The position numbers and the translations under genes are program-made. The notes under the pieces are model-generated. The model saw only the letters and a list, made by a program, of their open reading frames with translations. It had not been told where the DNA came from and ran no database searches. Below, one piece after another: positions 17,798-27,065 of a DNA stretch of 64,000 nucleotides; position 1 is the stretch's first letter; each line of letters starts with the position of its first letter. The DNA lies in NCBI GenBank assembly GCA_023702235.1, contig JAMQCR010000001.1, positions 1,488,001 to 1,552,000 on the forward strand. The letters run 5' to 3'. The stretch comes from Neobacillus pocheonensis (GTDB taxonomy: Bacteria; Bacillota; Bacilli; Bacillales; Cytobacillaceae).

Positions 17798-18862
17798 TTA
17801 ATTTCCTGCAACTACCTGATCCCATATACCACCGTCGCCATAAAGGTCTTTTCCAACTTTACTCCATCCGCCTAGGTAACTAGTATCGAACAAACCAGAT
17901 GGTTGTTTAAATTTATCGGCATAGTTTTTAGCCACATCCGGATCGACAGAGCGGAAGCCACTTTCAGCAAATACCTTTTGTGCTTCGGGTGTCCATAAGA
18001 AGTTCAAAAATGCTTCAGCAACTTTTCGTGTACCGTGTTTATCAACATATTTGTCGACAATCGCAGCTGGATTTTCAATTGAAGTCGTGTATTGAGGGAT
18101 GATTTCCTCATATTTTTTGCCCGATTTGATGCGGTCAAGTAGTTCATTTTCATAGGTAATAATGACGTCGCCAGTGCCCTTATCAAATGTCGACATTGAT
18201 TCCTCGCCACTTTTGTCCAATGATTTTACGTTTTTGTAAATTTTACTGAGTAATTCCTTGGCTTGGGCAGGATCTGGTTTCCCTGTCTTTTCCTCCGATA
18301 TTTTCAATCCAGCACCATAAATGGCATTTACGTCCCAGCGGGCGCCCCCGGATGTTTTCGGATTTGGAAATAAGACTTGAACCCCTGATTTGGTAAGATC
18401 TGACCAGTCCTTAATGCCTTTTGGATTACCATCACGCACTCCGAATACTGCTATGGACTTGGTAATGATGCCTTCGTGCGGAGCACTTTTCCAATCATGA
18501 GTTATAAGGCCGGCTTTAACAATTTTGTCGATATCTCCTTCAAGAGATAACGCTGCAATATCTGCCTCGAAGCCATTGGTGATGTTGAGGGCTTGAGCAC
18601 CTGAACCTTGATAGGACTCTTTAAATACCACTTTTTGCCCAGTCTTTTTCTTCCATTCTTTTTGAAACAAAGGAAATATCGCTTCAAATTCATCCTTGAT
18701 GGTAGAATAACCGCCAATTGTAAGTGTAACTGTACTATTTTTAGTGGCAGATTCTCCTGTGTTTTTAGAATTAGTTGAAGCACTGGAAGCAGAGCAACCA
18801 GAAAGCACCACTGCAGCAAGTAATGTAAGCATTGCGAAAAATGAATAGAATCGTTTTTTCAT
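17798..18862 (-). CDS. Sulfate-binding lipoprotein Sbp/CysP
   Basis: Sulfate/thiosulfate-binding protein of 354 residues, intact. Lipobox LSGC, then LTIGGYSTIKDEFEAIFPLFQKEWKKKTG, ESYQGSGAQALNITNGFEADIAALSLE, NPKTSGGARWDVNAIYG and FNFLWTPEAQK-type ending, all typical of the family. AGGGGAG precedes the ATG. It is the last gene of a minus-strand cysT-cysW-cysA-sbp operon; putting the binding protein last is less common than first. It delivers sulfate to CysTW for assimilation to cysteine. Confidence 0.9.
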   Translation of the reverse strand: MKKRFYSFFAMLTLLAAVVLSGCSASSASTNSKNTGESATKNSTVTLTIGGYSTIKDEFEAIFPLFQKEWKKKTGQKVVFKESYQGSGAQALNITNGFEADIAALSLEGDIDKIVKAGLITHDWKSAPHEGIITKSIAVFGVRDGNPKGIKDWSDLTKSGVQVLFPNPKTSGGARWDVNAIYGAGLKISEEKTGKPDPAQAKELLSKIYKNVKSLDKSGEESMSTFDKGTGDVIITYENELLDRIKSGKKYEEIIPQYTTSIENPAAIVDKYVDKHGTRKVAEAFLNFLWTPEAQKVFAESGFRSVDPDVAKNYADKFKQPSGLFDTSYLGGWSKVGKDLYGDGGIWDQVVAGN

Positions 18863-18887
18863 ACTTTTTCTCCCCTTTAATTTAAAG

Positions 18888-19971
18888 TTATATAAAAACA
18901 GGCATTGGATCGATTTTAGATCGATTTTCCAACACTCGAGTTTCTGAAGGTGTGAATACGGAAAGCTGATGAATTAACAAATTGACCCTGTCGCCCGGGT
19001 CGAAGACCTTCTGATTAATGGCCTGGTAGGCAAATAATTTGGTTTCATTTACAATTTCAATTTCCAGAAACCAGGAATCACCGCGAAAGTGGACATGTTT
19101 CACTGTTCCTTCCTGACCTGCACTTGCAAGATAAGATGTCTTTTCGCAAACCTCGATCCATTCGGGACGAATCAATACTTGAACATCCGATTCAGGATGC
19201 TTACTAGTTTGATAGTCCGATAGTTCAGGAAAACCGGTAAGCGAAATGGGTACATCGATTTTATTCGATTCACCGATAAAGGAAGCAACAAATGCAGAAG
19301 CTGGTTTATTGTAGATCTCCCATGGTGTCCCTTGCTGCTCAATGGTTCCCTTTTGAACAATAATAATTTGATCTGCAACCTCTATTGCCTCATCTTGATC
19401 ATGTGTTACAAAAATTGTGGTGATACCGAATTCATTAATTAGGTTACGAAGCCACAGGCGCAGTTCCTTTCGAATTTTTGCGTCTATCGCTGCAAAAGGT
19501 TCATCCAATAAAAGCAGTTGTGGTTCGGGTGCTAGTGCCCTGGCAAAGGCGACCCGTTGACGTTGTCCTCCAGAGAGCTGGTGCGGATATTTTCTTTCAG
19601 TACCTTCAAGACCAATTAGCATTAGAAGATTGAAAACCCGTTCCTTAATTGCAGAAGTTTTTAGTTTTTTGACCCTCAAGCCATAAGCGATATTATCAAA
19701 GACTGTCATATGCTTAAACAAGGCGTAGTTCTGAAAGACGAATCCAATGCCGCGTTCTTGTACTGACAATGAATTGGCTGACTTGCCATTAAAGTAGATC
19801 TCTCCGGAATTGGGTTGCTCAAGGCGCCAGCATTCGTAAAATAGAGGTCTTTCCACCACCGCTAGGTCCCAGAAGTCCGACCAAATGTCCTTTTTCGATT
19901 TGAAAACTGGTATTATGAATGGCATGAAACGCCCCGAAATGTTTTTCCAACTCTTTTACTTCAATGTGCAT
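18888..19971 (-). CDS. cysA: Sulfate/thiosulfate ABC transporter ATP-binding protein CysA (one frameshift)
   Basis: The true start is ATG 19971: MHIEVKELEKHFGAFHAIHN, then Walker A GPSGGGKTS and ILRMLA. The frame breaks near 19823 (GCGCC, expected GCGGGCC) before LEQPNSGEIYFNGK. Then come the Q-loop VFQNYALF, signature HQLSGGQRQRVAFARAL, Walker B LLLDEPFAAID, switch FVTHDQDEA and a C-terminal TOBE-like regulatory domain (VLIRPEWIEV, VKHVHFRGDSWFLEIEI). Total is about 361 codons. The start overlaps the end of cysW by 11 bases. The break touches GGCC, so I expect the natural gene to be intact. Confidence 0.88.
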
Positions 19972-20770
19972 GATTTTTATCTTCCCTTCTTTTTTTCATC
20001 CATTCTAAAATCAGCAAGACTGTAATAGAAATGAGTCCGAGCAGAAGCGCGACACTGTTAGCGGCAACGATGTTGTTATCAACGGAATCCTGATAGACTA
20101 ACGTGGTTGCCGTTTGCGTCTGATTGATGATATTACCAGATACGACTAACACAGCACCAAATTCTCCGATAGATCTTGCAATGGTGAGGACTAGTCCGTA
20201 ATATACTGCCCAGCGAATAGAAGGCCAGGTCACCTGAAAAAAGGTACGGAGTGGACCAGCACCCAAGGTCGCTGAGGCTTCTTCAGAAGTGATTCCAAGC
20301 TCTTCCAGAACGGGAACAATTTCACGAATCATCAACGGGAAGGTGACAAAAACCGTTGCCATCACCATACCTGGAAGGGAATAAACGATTTTCACCCCCA
20401 TCTGTTCGAAAAACATCCCTAAGATTGTATTTGGACCAAAGAGCAGGATAATCATCAAACCGCCGATTACAGGAGAAACGGAAAACGGCAAGTCGACAAT
20501 TACATTGATGATCGGACGAAGCCATTTTGATATCCACGTACCACGCATGATTTCCAGGGATAGTAATATACCAATTACGGTATTCAGTAATACGACGTTC
20601 ACAACAATAATCAGGCTTTCAGTTAAAGCATGAATGGCTTCGGGGCGCGTTAGTGCTGCGAAAAATGGGCCGACTCCTTTTTGAAAAGCTGCTATTACAA
20701 TACTGGAAAAGGGCAGGATAAGAATGAAGAAAAATAACAGAACAGTAATACTAATAAAGAACCTTCTCAT
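19961..20770 (-). CDS. cysW: Sulfate ABC transporter permease CysW
   Basis: Intact 269-residue permease with six helices and the EAA loop in SEEASATLGAGPLRTFFQVTWPSIRWAVYYG, followed by LTIARSIGEFGAVLVVSGNI. The GEFGA and SGNI segments are characteristic of CysT/CysW. The start overlaps the cysT stop by 4 bases. It pairs with CysT to form the sulfate channel. Confidence 0.92.
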   Translation of the reverse strand: MRRFFISITVLLFFFILILPFSSIVIAAFQKGVGPFFAALTRPEAIHALTESLIIVVNVVLLNTVIGILLSLEIMRGTWISKWLRPIINVIVDLPFSVSPVIGGLMIILLFGPNTILGMFFEQMGVKIVYSLPGMVMATVFVTFPLMIREIVPVLEELGITSEEASATLGAGPLRTFFQVTWPSIRWAVYYGLVLTIARSIGEFGAVLVVSGNIINQTQTATTLVYQDSVDNNIVAANSVALLLGLISITVLLILEWMKKRREDKNHAH

Positions 20771-21571
20771 ATTTGTGTGCCCCTCCTTTTTTGAAAGACA
20801 TTAACCAGTAATAAAACCAGCAAAGAAATGGTTATCAGGACAATTGAAACGGCTGCTGCACCTTGGGGATTGTAGTTTTCAATCTCACCGTAGATGTACA
20901 CTGAAGCTACCTGTGTTTTTCCCGGAAGGTTTCCCGAGATGAGAGAGATGGCTCCGAATTCAGATAGTGCCCTGGAAAAGGCGAGCATGCTGCCAGCGAT
21001 GATTCCAGGTACAACGGAAGGAAGTAGGACTTTAAAGAAAGTAAACACTTTACCGGCACCCAGCGTATAACTAGCTTGTTCTTCAAACGGATCAAATTGT
21101 TCGATCATTGGCTGTACGGTACGGATAACAAAAGGAAAGGTAATAAAAACCATGCCGATAACAATTGCAGCCTGATTGTAAAGAAGATTAATACCTATGG
21201 AACCTAGCCATTTCCCAAAGGGACTTTGCGGCCAAGAGTGACAGAAGCATTAACCCCGAAACGGCAGTCGGCAGGGAAAAGGGAAGATCCACCATACTAT
21301 TTAACAGTCGGTTCCCCAAAAAACGGTAACGAACCAAAACGAAAGCAATGATGGTGCCGATAACAGCCTGAATTAAAGTAGTGAAAATACTAAGTTTGAA
21401 GGTTAATAGAATGGCTTTCCAAGCAATGACACCGGAAACTTCCTTCCAAAAGGGCTCCCAGCCAAGAGAAAAACCTTTCACATATACTGCTGAAATCGGC
21501 AATACAACAAGAATGAGAAGATAGCTGATAAGGATGGACCGCATCGCCACGCGATAACTGATTATTTTCAT
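20767..21571 (-). CDS. cysT: Sulfate ABC transporter permease CysT (one frameshift)
   Basis: Start ATG 21571 preceded by GGAGTG. The first part ends in NSMVDLPFSLPTAVSGLMLLSL. The frame breaks at about 21230 in a GCGGCC context and resumes with GKWLGSIGINLLYNQ, AAIVIGMVFITFPFVIRTVQP, EEQASYTLGAGKVFTFFKVLLP, SRALSEFGAISLISGNLPGKTQ. Total of about 268 codons matches CysT/CysU. First transporter gene of the sulfate operon. Confidence 0.88.
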
Positions 21572-21733
21572 ATAAACACTCCATTTTTGAGTAATCACAC
21601 CTGAATAGTATGAATTAAAATTATATTGATAATAGCAACGTGGAAAAACTGTTGTCAATAAAAATTTGTATTATTTTGAATTTAATATGTAAATAGAGCA
21701 AATCCCGATCCACTGAAGGAAGGAATCAACTAG

Positions 21734-21874
21734 TTAATTAAGTAAGATAATATAATCTCCTTTTTCATATATGCCTAAGACCTTCCGTATGTCGGATAGG
21801 TCTAATAAACTATATAAATCAAATACTCCTTCGACTATTTTTTCACCAGTTAATACGGGCAAGCTTTCTATTAT
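21734..21874 (-). CDS. Unrecognised small ORF (about 46 codons) in the cys leader, no standard start
   Basis: Minus strand: AAAGGAGAG, then about 8 bases on, ATA ATA GAA, reading (I)ESLPVLTGEKIVEGVFDL, YSLLDLSDIRKVLGIYEKG, DYIILLN and TAA at 21734-21736. Composition and spacing look like a real small protein, but the codon at the right distance from the binding site is ATA. The only standard start is a TTG at 21862, 16 bases too far from the site. It lies between the leader terminator and cysT, in the same transcript. Either the ATG was lost or misread, or ATA is used. Function unknown. Confidence 0.4.
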   Translation of the reverse strand: MIESLPVLTGEKIVEGVFDLYSLLDLSDIRKVLGIYEKGDYIILLN

Positions 21875-21921
21875 AAAAAATCTCTCCTTTCGCTTTTATC
21901 CAAATCCCTTAAAAAAATAAA

Positions 21922-21950
21922 AACACCTACCCTGTAATGGGTTAGGTGCT
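21922..21950 (-). terminator. Leader terminator of the cysT operon
   Basis: Minus strand AGCACCTAACCC pairs with GGGTAGGTG, followed by TTTTTATTTTTTT. It lies between promoter and genes. Confidence 0.8.
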
Positions 21951-21968
21951 TTTGGTTGTCCAATCAGC
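21948..21968 (-). promoter_or_regulatory. Sulfur-leader hairpin element before the sulfate transporter operon
   Basis: Minus strand, in order: outer arm GCT, GA, inner arm TTGG, loop ACAA, inner arm CCAA, bulged A, outer arm AGC. The final AGC is the start of the terminator stem. Confidence 0.8.
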
Positions 21969-21993
21969 ATATACAATATATGAATGTAACATA

Positions 21994-22022
21994 ATACTAT
22001 CCAAACTATTCCGATGAGTCAA
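21994..22022 (-). promoter_or_regulatory. SigA promoter of the sulfate transporter operon
   Basis: Minus strand TTGACT (22017-22022), 17-bp spacer containing CGGAAT, TAGTAT (21994-21999). It gives a leader of roughly 20 bases before the hairpin element. Confidence 0.65.
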
Positions 22023-22251
22023 GTGGGTTTTGGGAAAATTTTTATCGAAAATTTCTAAAAATTCCATTGACAATAGTGCCATATGATTTTATATTTTACT
22101 CTATAGTTTAAATCCAAGTAAACAAGTTGGAAAAAAAGGAAAACAATTTGTTTTTCCAAAAAAAGTTTTGATTTGTGGAAGTATGGAGAGAAAATTATCA
22201 AGGTAATTGCTAGTCCCAACTTTTAAGTAACATAAGAAATAAAATTCATAC

Positions 22252-22280
22252 TTGACAGGTGGGGAAAGTCGGAATAGTAT
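22252..22280 (+). promoter_or_regulatory. SigA promoter of the ssu operon
   Basis: TTGACA (22252-22257), 17-bp spacer ending CGGAA, TAGTAT (22275-22280). The leader to ssuA is about 260 bases. Confidence 0.7.
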
Positions 22281-22353
22281 GAATTTAAATTTTTAAAAAT
22301 TAAATTTTCGATTGATTAAAACAAATTAAGAAAATAAAATAGAAAATCATAGC

Positions 22354-22374
22354 GCTGATCGGACTACCGAAGGC
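22354..22374 (+). promoter_or_regulatory. Sulfur-leader hairpin element before ssuA
   Basis: Order: outer arm GCT, GA, inner arm TCGG, loop ACTA, inner arm CCGA, bulged A, outer arm GGC. Unlike the other copies, no strong terminator follows. Only a short CTC/GAG hairpin with TTATTTTTT is seen at 22381-22402. Confidence 0.7.
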
Positions 22375-22544
22375 TCCTTTCTCTTTTTAATGAGATTATT
22401 TTTTGTACACTTTATTCCGACCAAATAAATAGGATTAATGAATTTAAATAACTGAAAGGATGTGGTTCAGTGTGTGTTAAGAGTATGCAATAAGGAATTT
22501 TTCAAGATTAGTAGAGTAAATGGAGAACTAGGAGGAGAGCAATC

Positions 22545-23552
22545 GTGATTAAAAAATATACGCAGTATAGGTGGATAGCATTCATCATACTTTTGTCTTT
22601 TCTAATAAGTGGATGCAGTTCTTCCACATCAGGAAAAAAAACAGAAGCTGGTTCAAGTAACAAGGATTTAAAGGTTATCAACATTGGGTATCAGAAATTT
22701 GGTACCTTAAATATTTTAAAGGCCAAGGGGATCCTTGAAAAAGGGCTAAAACCACTTGGATATACGGTGAAATGGACAGAATTTCCTGGAGGTCCCCAGT
22801 TACTAGAGGCTTTAAATGTAGGGAGTTTAGATTTTGGTCATACGGGTGAAGCACCACCAATTTTTGCTCAAGCGGCAGAAGCACGACTCGTGTATTATGC
22901 CGATGCATCTGCAAATCCAAAGGGAGAGGCAATTTTAGTACCTAAAAATTCATCAATCAAAACGCTGCAGGACTTAAAAGGAAAGAAAATTGCCTTAAAT
23001 AAAGGTTCAAATGTTCATTTTTTATTAGTCAAAGCATTAGAAAAAGCGGGCATTCCATACAGTGATATTAAAACAGTATTTCTTCCTCCTGCAGATGCTC
23101 GTGCCGCATTCGAAAAAGGAGATATAGATGCCTGGGTAATATGGGATCCGTTTTTTGCTGATGCCGAGCGCGCAACGAATGCTAGAATTTTAGCAGATGG
23201 ATCAGGATTAGTGAAAAATCGAGAATTTTTCTTGGCTACCAAGAAGTTTGCTACGGAGAACCCTAAAGTATTAGACGTCATTTTTAAAGAACTGAAAAAG
23301 ACGGATAAATGGGTGGAAGGAAACCCAAAAGAAGCAGCGACTTTCCTTGCTCCTCAAATTGGCATGAGTGTGGATACATTAGAACTAACACTGAATCGAA
23401 GAACATACGGATTAGAAAAAATGAATGACGAAGTAGCAAAGGATCAACAACAAATCGCTGATGCATTTTACAAGCTTAAATTAATTCCGCAAGACATCCA
23501 GGTACAAGGCCCTTTTAAAAACAATAAATTAAAAGAGGGGATTTTAAAATGA
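22545..23552 (+). CDS. ssuA: Aliphatic sulfonate ABC transporter substrate-binding protein
   Basis: 335 residues, intact. Lipobox LISGC, then [44 protein letters not shown] (ligand pocket) and [14 protein letters not shown], all typical of SsuA. AGGAGGAG precedes the start (GTG at 22545). The stop overlaps the next start by 4 bases. It captures alkanesulfonates for SsuCB. Confidence 0.92.
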   Translation: MIKKYTQYRWIAFIILLSFLISGCSSSTSGKKTEAGSSNKDLKVINIGYQKFGTLNILKAKGILEKGLKPLGYTVKWTEFPGGPQLLEALNVGSLDFGHTGEAPPIFAQAAEARLVYYADASANPKGEAILVPKNSSIKTLQDLKGKKIALNKGSNVHFLLVKALEKAGIPYSDIKTVFLPPADARAAFEKGDIDAWVIWDPFFADAERATNARILADGSGLVKNREFFLATKKFATENPKVLDVIFKELKKTDKWVEGNPKEAATFLAPQIGMSVDTLELTLNRRTYGLEKMNDEVAKDQQQIADAFYKLKLIPQDIQVQGPFKNNKLKEGILK

Positions 23553-24685
23553 AAGTATTTTGGTTCATTCCAACACATGGAGATTCACGTTATTTAGGAG
23601 TAACGACAGGGGGCAGAGCAGTTACTTTTCCTTACTTAAAACAAGTCGCTCATGCGGTTGATCATCTAGGCTTTTCGGGTGCTTTGCTCCCAACAGGAAG
23701 ATCATGCGAAGATTCATGGGTGGTGGCTTCGAGCTTACTTTCCGTTACATCACGAATGAAATTTCTTGTCGCTGTAGCGGGCGTTAATTCTCCGTCGCAA
23801 GCAGCAAGAATGGCAGCTACTTTTGACCGATTGTCAAATGGTCGTTTATTAATTAATGTCGTAACCGGTGGAGATCCTGTAGAGCTTGCAGGAGATGGCT
23901 TGCATTTGAACCATACGGAACGTTATGAATTAACGGATGAATTTCTTACGATTTGGAGGGATTTATTAGAGAGAGGAGAAGCGGACTTTGCAGGAGACTA
24001 CTTAAAAATAGATAATAGTAAGCTTTTATATCCTCCTGTTCAAAAACCTTATCCGCCTCTGTATTTTGGTGGATCTTCTGAAATAGGTCAGGAAATAGCC
24101 GCAAAGCATGTGGATGTATACTTAACATGGGGGGAACCACCTGTGCAAGTTGCAGAGAAAATTAACCAAGTCAAACAATTAGCGAAAAAGCAAGGCAGGA
24201 CCGTTCGCTTTGGTATTCGATTACATGTCATCGTCAGAGAAACAGAACAGGAAGCTTGGGCAGCAGCGAATGATTTGATTAAATATGTGGATGATGAATT
24301 AATCGCTTCCTCTCAAAAAATATTTTCCCGATATGATTCAGTAGGACAACAGAGAATGGCGGAATTACATAATGGCAGAAAGGAGCAATTAGAGATTAGT
24401 CCTAATCTATGGGCAGGAGTTGGTCTGGTTAGAGGCGGAGCGGGGACTGCATTGGTAGGAGACCCTGAAACTGTTGCCCAAAGAATGAAGGAATATGCAG
24501 ACCTTGGCATCGAAACATTTATATTATCCGGATATCCTCATTTGGAAGAAGCGTATCGCGTATCAGAATTGTTATTCCCGCACCTTCCCTTAGAACAGGA
24601 TATTATTTCTTCAGATACAACCAATATCATCAGTCCATTTGGAGAAATTGTTGCAAACAACGAATTGCCTAAAGTTACAAAGTAA
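23549..24685 (+). CDS. ssuD: FMNH2-dependent alkanesulfonate monooxygenase
   Basis: 378-residue LLM-family enzyme that cleaves alkanesulfonates to aldehyde and sulfite with reduced FMN. SsuD landmarks: [83 protein letters not shown] and YFGGSSE. Complete and in frame. ATGA overlap with ssuA indicates coupled translation. The reduced flavin is likely provided by the FMN reductase at 27066. Confidence 0.93.
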   Translation: MKVFWFIPTHGDSRYLGVTTGGRAVTFPYLKQVAHAVDHLGFSGALLPTGRSCEDSWVVASSLLSVTSRMKFLVAVAGVNSPSQAARMAATFDRLSNGRLLINVVTGGDPVELAGDGLHLNHTERYELTDEFLTIWRDLLERGEADFAGDYLKIDNSKLLYPPVQKPYPPLYFGGSSEIGQEIAAKHVDVYLTWGEPPVQVAEKINQVKQLAKKQGRTVRFGIRLHVIVRETEQEAWAAANDLIKYVDDELIASSQKIFSRYDSVGQQRMAELHNGRKEQLEISPNLWAGVGLVRGGAGTALVGDPETVAQRMKEYADLGIETFILSGYPHLEEAYRVSELLFPHLPLEQDIISSDTTNIISPFGEIVANNELPKVTK

Positions 24686-24698
24686 AGGGGGAATGAAT

Positions 24699-25457
24699 AT
24701 GAATAAAAAACAGATCGTACCATGGATCGTTCCAATTTTATTGCTTGCATCTTGGCAGTTATCAAGTCAATTTGGAATTTTATCATCACGAGTGTTGCCA
24801 AACCCTGTTAATGTCTTCAAAGCAGCTGTGGAATTAGCTCAATCTGGTCAGCTCTTTGAATATATAAGTGCCAGCAGTATACGGGCGTTAATAGGGTTTT
24901 TGATTGGGGGGGGCATTGGCTTTGCTTTAGGGCTATTGAATGGTTTGTCGAGGATTTCAGAAAGTCTATTGGATAGTTCCTTGCAAATGATCCGGAATAT
25001 ACCTCATCTTGCTTTAATTCCAATTGTCATTTTATGGTTTGGAATCGAAGAAGAGGCGAAACTGTTTATGGTAGCATTAGGTACGTTTTTTCCAATTTAC
25101 TTAAACACCTTTCATGGAATCCGTTCGATAGACAAATCTCTTATTGAAATGGGAAATGTTTATGGTCTTAAAGGTTTTTCTTTATTCTGGAACATTATTT
25201 TTCCCGGAGCACTTCCTTCTATTTTAGTGGGAGTTCGTTATGCAATCGGAATTACCTGGGTCACACTTATTGTCGCTGAAACGATTGCATCGAATTCCGG
25301 AATTGGGTATATGGCAATGAACGCCAGAGAATTTATGAGGCTGGATGTCGTCGTATTAAGTATTATCCTTTATGCACTTCTCGGAAAACTATCAGACCTT
25401 GTAGCAAAAATAGCTGAAAAGAGATTTTTAAAATGGCATCCGTCTTATCAAATTTAG
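24699..25457 (+). CDS. ssuC: Aliphatic sulfonate ABC transporter permease
   Basis: 252-residue permease with six helices and the transport-domain loop in VYGLKGFSLFWNIIFPGALPSILVGVRY. ATG 24699 has AAGGGGG about 7 bases upstream and is preferred over an in-frame ATG at 24693. Intact. In the ssuA-ssuD-ssuC-ssuB operon it forms the channel. Confidence 0.92.
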   Translation: MNKKQIVPWIVPILLLASWQLSSQFGILSSRVLPNPVNVFKAAVELAQSGQLFEYISASSIRALIGFLIGGGIGFALGLLNGLSRISESLLDSSLQMIRNIPHLALIPIVILWFGIEEEAKLFMVALGTFFPIYLNTFHGIRSIDKSLIEMGNVYGLKGFSLFWNIIFPGALPSILVGVRYAIGITWVTLIVAETIASNSGIGYMAMNAREFMRLDVVVLSIILYALLGKLSDLVAKIAEKRFLKWHPSYQI

Positions 25458-25472
25458 GAAGGAGAGTAATCA

Positions 25473-26249
25473 ATGACTGTTAATATAGAGCCTGAAACAC
25501 CGATAGTAGAAATTTCTAACCTGCAAAAATCATTTGGCAACCATCAAGTACTTCGAGACATAAATTTAAAGGTTGAAAAAGGAGAATTTATTGCGATTGT
25601 GGGAAAAAGCGGGTGTGGGAAAAGTACATTATTACGCTTACTTGCCGGACTAGAGTCGGCAAGTGATGGAGTGATATATACCAATGGTGAACAATTAAAA
25701 GGCAGGAATCAATTAGCAAAAATCATGTTTCAGGACGGCAGACTTCTCCCATGGAAAAAAGTTTATCAGAACGTAGGATTAGGATTAAAAGCAGACTGGC
25801 ACCAGCGTGCTGAAAAAGTATTGGAACAAGTCGGATTAGCTGACCGTGCATATGATTGGCCATCTGTATTATCAGGGGGACAACGGCAGAGAGTCGCACT
25901 TGCAAGAGCATTGGTTCATGAGCCAGAAATACTATTATTAGATGAACCGCTTGGGGCTCTGGATGCATTGACACGAATCGAAATGCACCAGCTTATTGAA
26001 GATTTATGGTTGGATAAAAAGTTTACTGCCGTTTTGGTAACACATGATGTAGAAGAGGCTGTTGCACTCGCTAATAGAGTCATTTTAATTGAAGATGGAG
26101 AAATTGTGATGAATCATCCTATTAAACTACCATATCCCAGACAGAGAGATCATCCATTATTTTCTCCAACCGTAAGCCATATATTGAATCGGATTTTGGG
26201 AAAAGGCAAAATTTCTACTAGTGAATTAAGACTGACGAAAGTTGAGTAG
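25473..26249 (+). CDS. ssuB: Aliphatic sulfonate ABC transporter ATP-binding protein
   Basis: 258 residues, intact. Walker A GKSGCGKST, FQDGRLLPWKKVYQNV, signature VLSGGQRQRVALARAL, Walker B LLLDEPLGALD, switch LVTHDVEEAV. GGAAGGAGAG precedes the ATG. Energises sulfonate import with SsuC and SsuA. Confidence 0.93.
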   Translation: MTVNIEPETPIVEISNLQKSFGNHQVLRDINLKVEKGEFIAIVGKSGCGKSTLLRLLAGLESASDGVIYTNGEQLKGRNQLAKIMFQDGRLLPWKKVYQNVGLGLKADWHQRAEKVLEQVGLADRAYDWPSVLSGGQRQRVALARALVHEPEILLLDEPLGALDALTRIEMHQLIEDLWLDKKFTAVLVTHDVEEAVALANRVILIEDGEIVMNHPIKLPYPRQRDHPLFSPTVSHILNRILGKGKISTSELRLTKVE

Positions 26250-26348
26250 TAGGTTTCTTTTAACACTATGAAATATTTTTACCCTTAAAACCAAGTATAC
26301 AAATAGGTATTATTGAGTTTAAGGTCAAAAATGAGAGGGGGAAAAAAT

Positions 26349-26525
26349 ATGGCGGTTGTAGATAAAGAAAAAATGGAATATATCTTAGCCATGTTAAAAA
26401 ACTTAGAGTACGGTTCTTTGGCCATTTCAATCCATGATGGACATATAACACAAATTGATAGTACAGAGAAAAATAGATTTGTGACTAAGAGTCAGTCACT
26501 AAATAATAATTCATTAAAAGGATAA
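26349..26525 (+). CDS. yezD: YezD family protein (DUF2292)
   Basis: 58 residues: MAVVDKEKMEYILAMLKNL, EYGSLAISIHDGHITQID, TEKNRF. The helix plus two strands and the ISIHDGHITQID motif match the small YezD/DUF2292 family. GAGAGGGGG precedes ATG 26349. Its function is not established; it sits at the end of the ssu operon here, consistent with a sulfur-related role. Confidence 0.75.
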   Translation: MAVVDKEKMEYILAMLKNLEYGSLAISIHDGHITQIDSTEKNRFVTKSQSLNNNSLKG

Positions 26526-26568
26526 GTTAAACCACTTCATCTACGATTTATAAGGGAGGAGAAAAAAG

Positions 26569-26928
26569 ATGTCAGAAATCCAATTGAGCTCAAGAATGGA
26601 AAGAGCAAAACATTCTTTAAAACAAAATGAATATCTAAACTTACCTGATTTACAGTTTTTCAATTGGTGCAATCAACAATACAACATAAACAGAGGCGTA
26701 TATAATACCGTGGATCAATGGTTTTATGACAATGGATTAGAGGAAATTCTTCCACGTCGACTATATATTTTGTCATTTTTAAGATTCGTTTTGGATAAAG
26801 AACTGGTGTCTGGCCCGCAAAAATTTATTCGATTTGGAAATGGGGGACTGGTAAAACAGCTTAAAGAATTTATAAAAATAAAAGATAATGAAAGTGAGAA
26901 ACCAAGTCTATATTTGTATTCAACTTAG
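26569..26928 (+). CDS. Hypothetical protein in the ssu operon (119 aa)
   Basis: GGGAGGAG precedes the ATG. The protein starts MSEIQLSSRMERAKHSLKQ and contains DLQFFNWCNQQYNIN, NTVDQWFYDNGLEEILPRRL and LSFLRFVLDKELVSGPQKFIRF. It has no signal peptide or membrane helix, is rich in aromatic residues and has one Cys. I do not recognise the family. It lies between yezD and a sulfur-leader element, so it probably belongs to the ssu transcript. Confidence 0.6.
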   Translation: MSEIQLSSRMERAKHSLKQNEYLNLPDLQFFNWCNQQYNINRGVYNTVDQWFYDNGLEEILPRRLYILSFLRFVLDKELVSGPQKFIRFGNGGLVKQLKEFIKIKDNESEKPSLYLYST

Positions 26929-26948
26929 AATTTATAAATATTAAAAAC

Positions 26949-26969
26949 GCCGATTGGTCTACCAAAGGC
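26949..26969 (+). promoter_or_regulatory. Sulfur-leader hairpin element before the FMN reductase gene
   Basis: Order: outer arm GCC, GA, inner arm TTGG, loop TCTA, inner arm CCAA, bulged A, outer arm GGC. Confidence 0.8.
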
Positions 26970-26998
26970 TCCTGCTAAAAAACAGGAGCCTTTTTTAT
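26966..26998 (+). terminator. Terminator overlapping the hairpin element
   Basis: AGGCTCCTG pairs with CAGGAGCCT, followed by TTTTTATTT. AGGC is shared with the hairpin element. It separates the ssu operon from the FMN reductase/cmo/tcy operon. Confidence 0.88.
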
Positions 26999-27065
26999 TT
27001 ATTAATGACCTTATTTTTTATAAAACTAAACAATTGGAGAAAGGGAGTCTGAGCGATCAAGTAAA

